DNA from: Methylovulum sp. | GTDB taxonomy: Bacteria > Pseudomonadota > Gammaproteobacteria > Methylococcales > Methylomonadaceae | Direction of reading: 5' to 3' | DNA length: 64,000 nt | NCBI GenBank assembly: GCA_028712695.1 | Contig: JAQTQZ010000001.1 | Location: 141,776-205,775, forward strand | Shown here: in pieces, positions 62,494 through 64,000 of the stretch | How positions within the stretch are numbered: position 1 is the stretch's first letter | How the letters are laid out: every line of letters begins with the position of its first letter | The notes under the pieces: generated by a model | The model's input: the letters and a program-made list of their open reading frames with translations, nothing else | What the model was told of the DNA's origin: nothing | The model's database searches: none | Translations under genes and position numbers: made by a program

Positions 62494-62867
62494 TTAATCC
62501 GCTTCGTTTTCGCTTTCATGGCCTTCAGCACCTTCCTTAGACTCATCATCTAACGCTACCTGTAGCACTAGACCGCTTTTACCATCAACGATGACTTTAT
62601 GAATTGCACCGTCCTTAACCACTTCGACTTCAAATTGGATGGTTTTGGCCTCATCATCCAGTTCGGCTTCCATTGCTTTACCGCCAGTTTTCTGTTCGGC
62701 GGCCCTGATCGCATCGATTAAAGAAATTTTCGCTTGGCTAAAAAGCAGGATTTCTTTGGCGTCATCGTCTTTTGCTTCGGCTGCTTGGGATATATGGCAA
62801 TGCCTGAGCCAATAGTTAATCCAGCAGCAACAAGGGTTATCAGAAGTTTAGTGTGTTTAGTTGTCAT
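62494..62867 (-). pseudogene. PepSY-domain exported protein, frameshifted
   Basis: ATG 62867 follows GAGGATAATAAA. The first 26 residues are a signal peptide (KLLITLVAAGLTIGSGIAI), then the frame is lost at an ATATAT tract. In another frame a PepSY domain follows: QAAEAKDDDAKEILLFSQAK, ISLIDAIRAAEQKTGGKAME, and GAIHKVIVDGKSG, ending at 62494. The total length, 374 bases, is not divisible by three. A one- or two-base indel (true mutation or sequencing error) accounts for it. It is the first gene of the regulator/efflux unit. Confidence 0.8.
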
Positions 62868-63197
62868 TTTATTATCCTCTTGTCTATCAGGCGGGATGCC
62901 TGACTTGGGATATAGCATAACTTACGCCGCATTACCGGAAGCCTTCCAAATCTATACAGTTTTGTAATGATTGTTTGTATCGGAAGTTGTTAATGCTGAC
63001 ACGCTTCAGTCTGTTGTTATAACTGCAAACGTAGATGGAAATTGTAACATTATGAAAAAAAAGAGATTTTTAAAAGCACTTAAAGATAGGAAAAATTATA
63101 GGAGTGAGTTAAGAATATTTTTTACGAGAACAGCAAATAATTATAGTTTATTTTTATTGTTGCTATATAATAAGCGGCTCACCAAAAAGGTAGAGTT
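62868..63197. other. AT-rich intergenic region before tRNA-Leu
   Basis: About 330 bases between the divergent PepSY gene and the tRNA. Plus-strand open frames run into the tRNA itself and have no family features. The right part holds the tRNA promoter. Confidence 0.45.
63166..63171 (+). promoter_or_regulatory. Candidate -10 box of the tRNA-Leu promoter
   Basis: TATAAT at 63166-63171, 26 bases before the mature tRNA. No clear -35 box at 17-bp spacing; TTATAG at 63141-63146 is 19 bp away. Confidence 0.4.
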
Positions 63198-63284
63198 GCC
63201 TCGGTGGCGAAATTGGTAGACGCAAGGGACTTAAAATCCCTCGGTGGTAACACCGTGCCGGTTCGACTCCGGCCCGAGGCACCA
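63198..63284 (+). tRNA. tRNA-Leu (anticodon TAA)
   Basis: An 87-base class II tRNA. Acceptor arms GCCTCGG and CCGAGGC pair; the D-arm GGCGAAATTGGTAGACGC is typical of Leu; anticodon stem-loop GGGACTTAAAATCCC has TAA at the centre; the variable arm is long (CGGTGGTAACACCG); T-arm has GTTCGA; the 3' CCA is encoded. Confidence 0.96.
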
Positions 63285-63292
63285 TAAAATTC

Positions 63293-63325
63293 AAGGGCTT
63301 AGGTTTTTAACCTAAGCCCTTTTTT
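63293..63325 (+). terminator. Terminator after tRNA-Leu
   Basis: AAGGGCTTAGG and CCTAAGCCCTT form an 11-bp stem with a T/A loop followed by T residues, 8 bases after CCA. Confidence 0.9.
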
Positions 63326-63446
63326 GTGCCTGTTGGTTTCCACGTGACACTAAAAAATAAATCCTCACAATAAACCGCAACACTTGCCGATATTTCAAGC
63401 AAAAAAAAACCGGCATAGTTATAGTTGGGTCGGTCTTAAAGTGTGT

Positions 63447-63977
63447 TTAGTGTGTTTTTGACGCCCAAACTGCTTTCAAATCAAAAAACATCAGCCTTGT
63501 TTTGTTCGTTTTATCGCCCCCAAGTAAAAACTGAAAACTGTTCTTTTGATAGAAGCTTACCGCTCTAGGGTTGTTATAGGCATCAACGACTACAAAACAG
63601 CATCCCGTCTTATTGCCGTTAGTAAACCAATATTTGATGAAATCCAAAATATCCGTGCCTAGGCCGCTGGTTTGGACAGTCGCATCAACGGAAAGCCTGC
63701 CAATTTTTACAGCGGGCAGGGCGGAATAGCGTTTCCCACTATCCACGCGTCTTGTAATGCGCTTAAAGGCTAAGCCGGTCAATAATTCGCGTTTTACCGC
63801 GTCATTGGAAACGCTAAAATATGCCAACGTTTTACCATCATCAATCCACGCATACGTTACTGCCACCAATTCGCTATTGGCTAGCCGTGAATCTCTAAAG
63901 AAGAACTCGTTAAGGTCATCATCACCACAATCAAATACGGCGCTACGCTCGTCCTTAGTGTCCAGCCGTACCAGCAC
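63447..63977 (-). CDS. GNAT-family acetyltransferase (TacT-like)
   Basis: 176 residues. The start region VRLDTKDERSAVFDCGDDDL and then NEFFFRDSRLA is characteristic of GNAT toxins of the TacT/AtaT type, which acetylate aminoacyl-tRNA. The acetyl-CoA loop is SVDATVQTSGLGTDIL, and the late NNPRAVSFYQKNSFQFL motif is typical of GNATs. Such toxins pair with a ribbon-helix-helix (DUF1778) antitoxin encoded just upstream, which would lie beyond 64000. The GTG at 63977 may not be the true start, since the frame stays open to the edge. Toxin role is inference. Confidence 0.75.
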   Translation of the reverse strand: MLVRLDTKDERSAVFDCGDDDLNEFFFRDSRLANSELVAVTYAWIDDGKTLAYFSVSNDAVKRELLTGLAFKRITRRVDSGKRYSALPAVKIGRLSVDATVQTSGLGTDILDFIKYWFTNGNKTGCCFVVVDAYNNPRAVSFYQKNSFQFLLGGDKTNKTRLMFFDLKAVWASKTH

Positions 63978-64000
63978 GATAACGCTCGTATTCGTCCATG

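Noticed and set aside
62971..63219. Plus-strand 82-codon open frame
   Set aside because: It extends into tRNA-Leu, is AT-rich and has no family features.

Overview
The window looks like chromosome of a gammaproteobacterium, most plausibly a Methylococcales-type methanotroph. Support: a ZipA C-terminal domain, an ftsY-ftsE-ftsX-rpoH run, a caa3-type cytochrome oxidase operon, a quinoprotein-dehydrogenase-associated SoxYZ-like carrier, a di-haem cytochrome c peroxidase/MauG-like protein and a PEP-CTERM peptide. The taxon is inferred from gene content; no rRNA gene is present.

Layout. 0-0.6 kb: 3' part of zipA. 0.7-2.8 kb: insertion-sequence graveyard (IS630, IS3, a DDE transposase fragment, and an IS1-family element that itself carries a hairpin-rich insert of about 0.32 kb). 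3.1-13.1 kb: three small stress/membrane genes, a short MITE, and a giant NdvB-type cyclic beta-1,2-glucan synthase. 13.2-15.2 kb: more IS scars (IS3 left end, IS630, IS5, IS256) and a small secreted protein. 15.2-25.2 kb: Sfp-type phosphopantetheinyl transferase, gamma-glutamyltransferase, DUF2934 protein, di-haem peroxidase, an ELM1-like/flavoprotein pair, a 46-residue PEP-CTERM peptide, and a DUF6781/UbiB-like pair. 25.5-36.8 kb: cytochrome c oxidase genes and assembly factors running into a haem A synthase-FtsY fusion, then ftsE, ftsX and a CIRCE-preceded rpoH. 37-40.4 kb: mobA, two lipoproteins, the SoxYZ-like carrier and a SnoaL-like protein. 40.5-45.3 kb: a seven-gene signalling operon (TPR protein, receiver-like/winged-helix protein, Ras-like GTPase, two roadblock-type proteins, PAS protein, PhnD-like protein). 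45.4-48 kb: P-type ATPase and cytochrome b561. 48.1-49.5 kb: IS remnants around a glycine-zipper protein. 49.6-54.8 kb: phosphodiesterase/alkaline phosphatase-like protein and a two-gene set ending in a kelch lipoprotein. 54.8-62.9 kb: an RND efflux system with its two-component regulators and a frameshifted PepSY gene. The window closes with tRNA-Leu(TAA) and a GNAT acetyltransferase.

How genes work together. The oxidase block encodes structural subunits (CoxB with two cytochrome c domains, CoxA, CoxC) and copper/haem assembly factors (CtaG, SURF1, SCO-like, CtaA-like). CtaA is joined in one reading frame to the SRP receptor FtsY, so respiratory assembly, membrane-protein targeting, FtsEX and sigma-32 lie in one head-to-tail block. 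A perfect CIRCE operator between ftsX and rpoH predicts HrcA repression of the heat-shock sigma factor. The GTPase/roadblock operon is the best candidate for an uncharacterised system: it has a nucleotide switch, MglB-like partners, a PAS sensor and a ligand-binding fold without an export signal. The two-component, PepSY and RND genes read as one sensed efflux unit.
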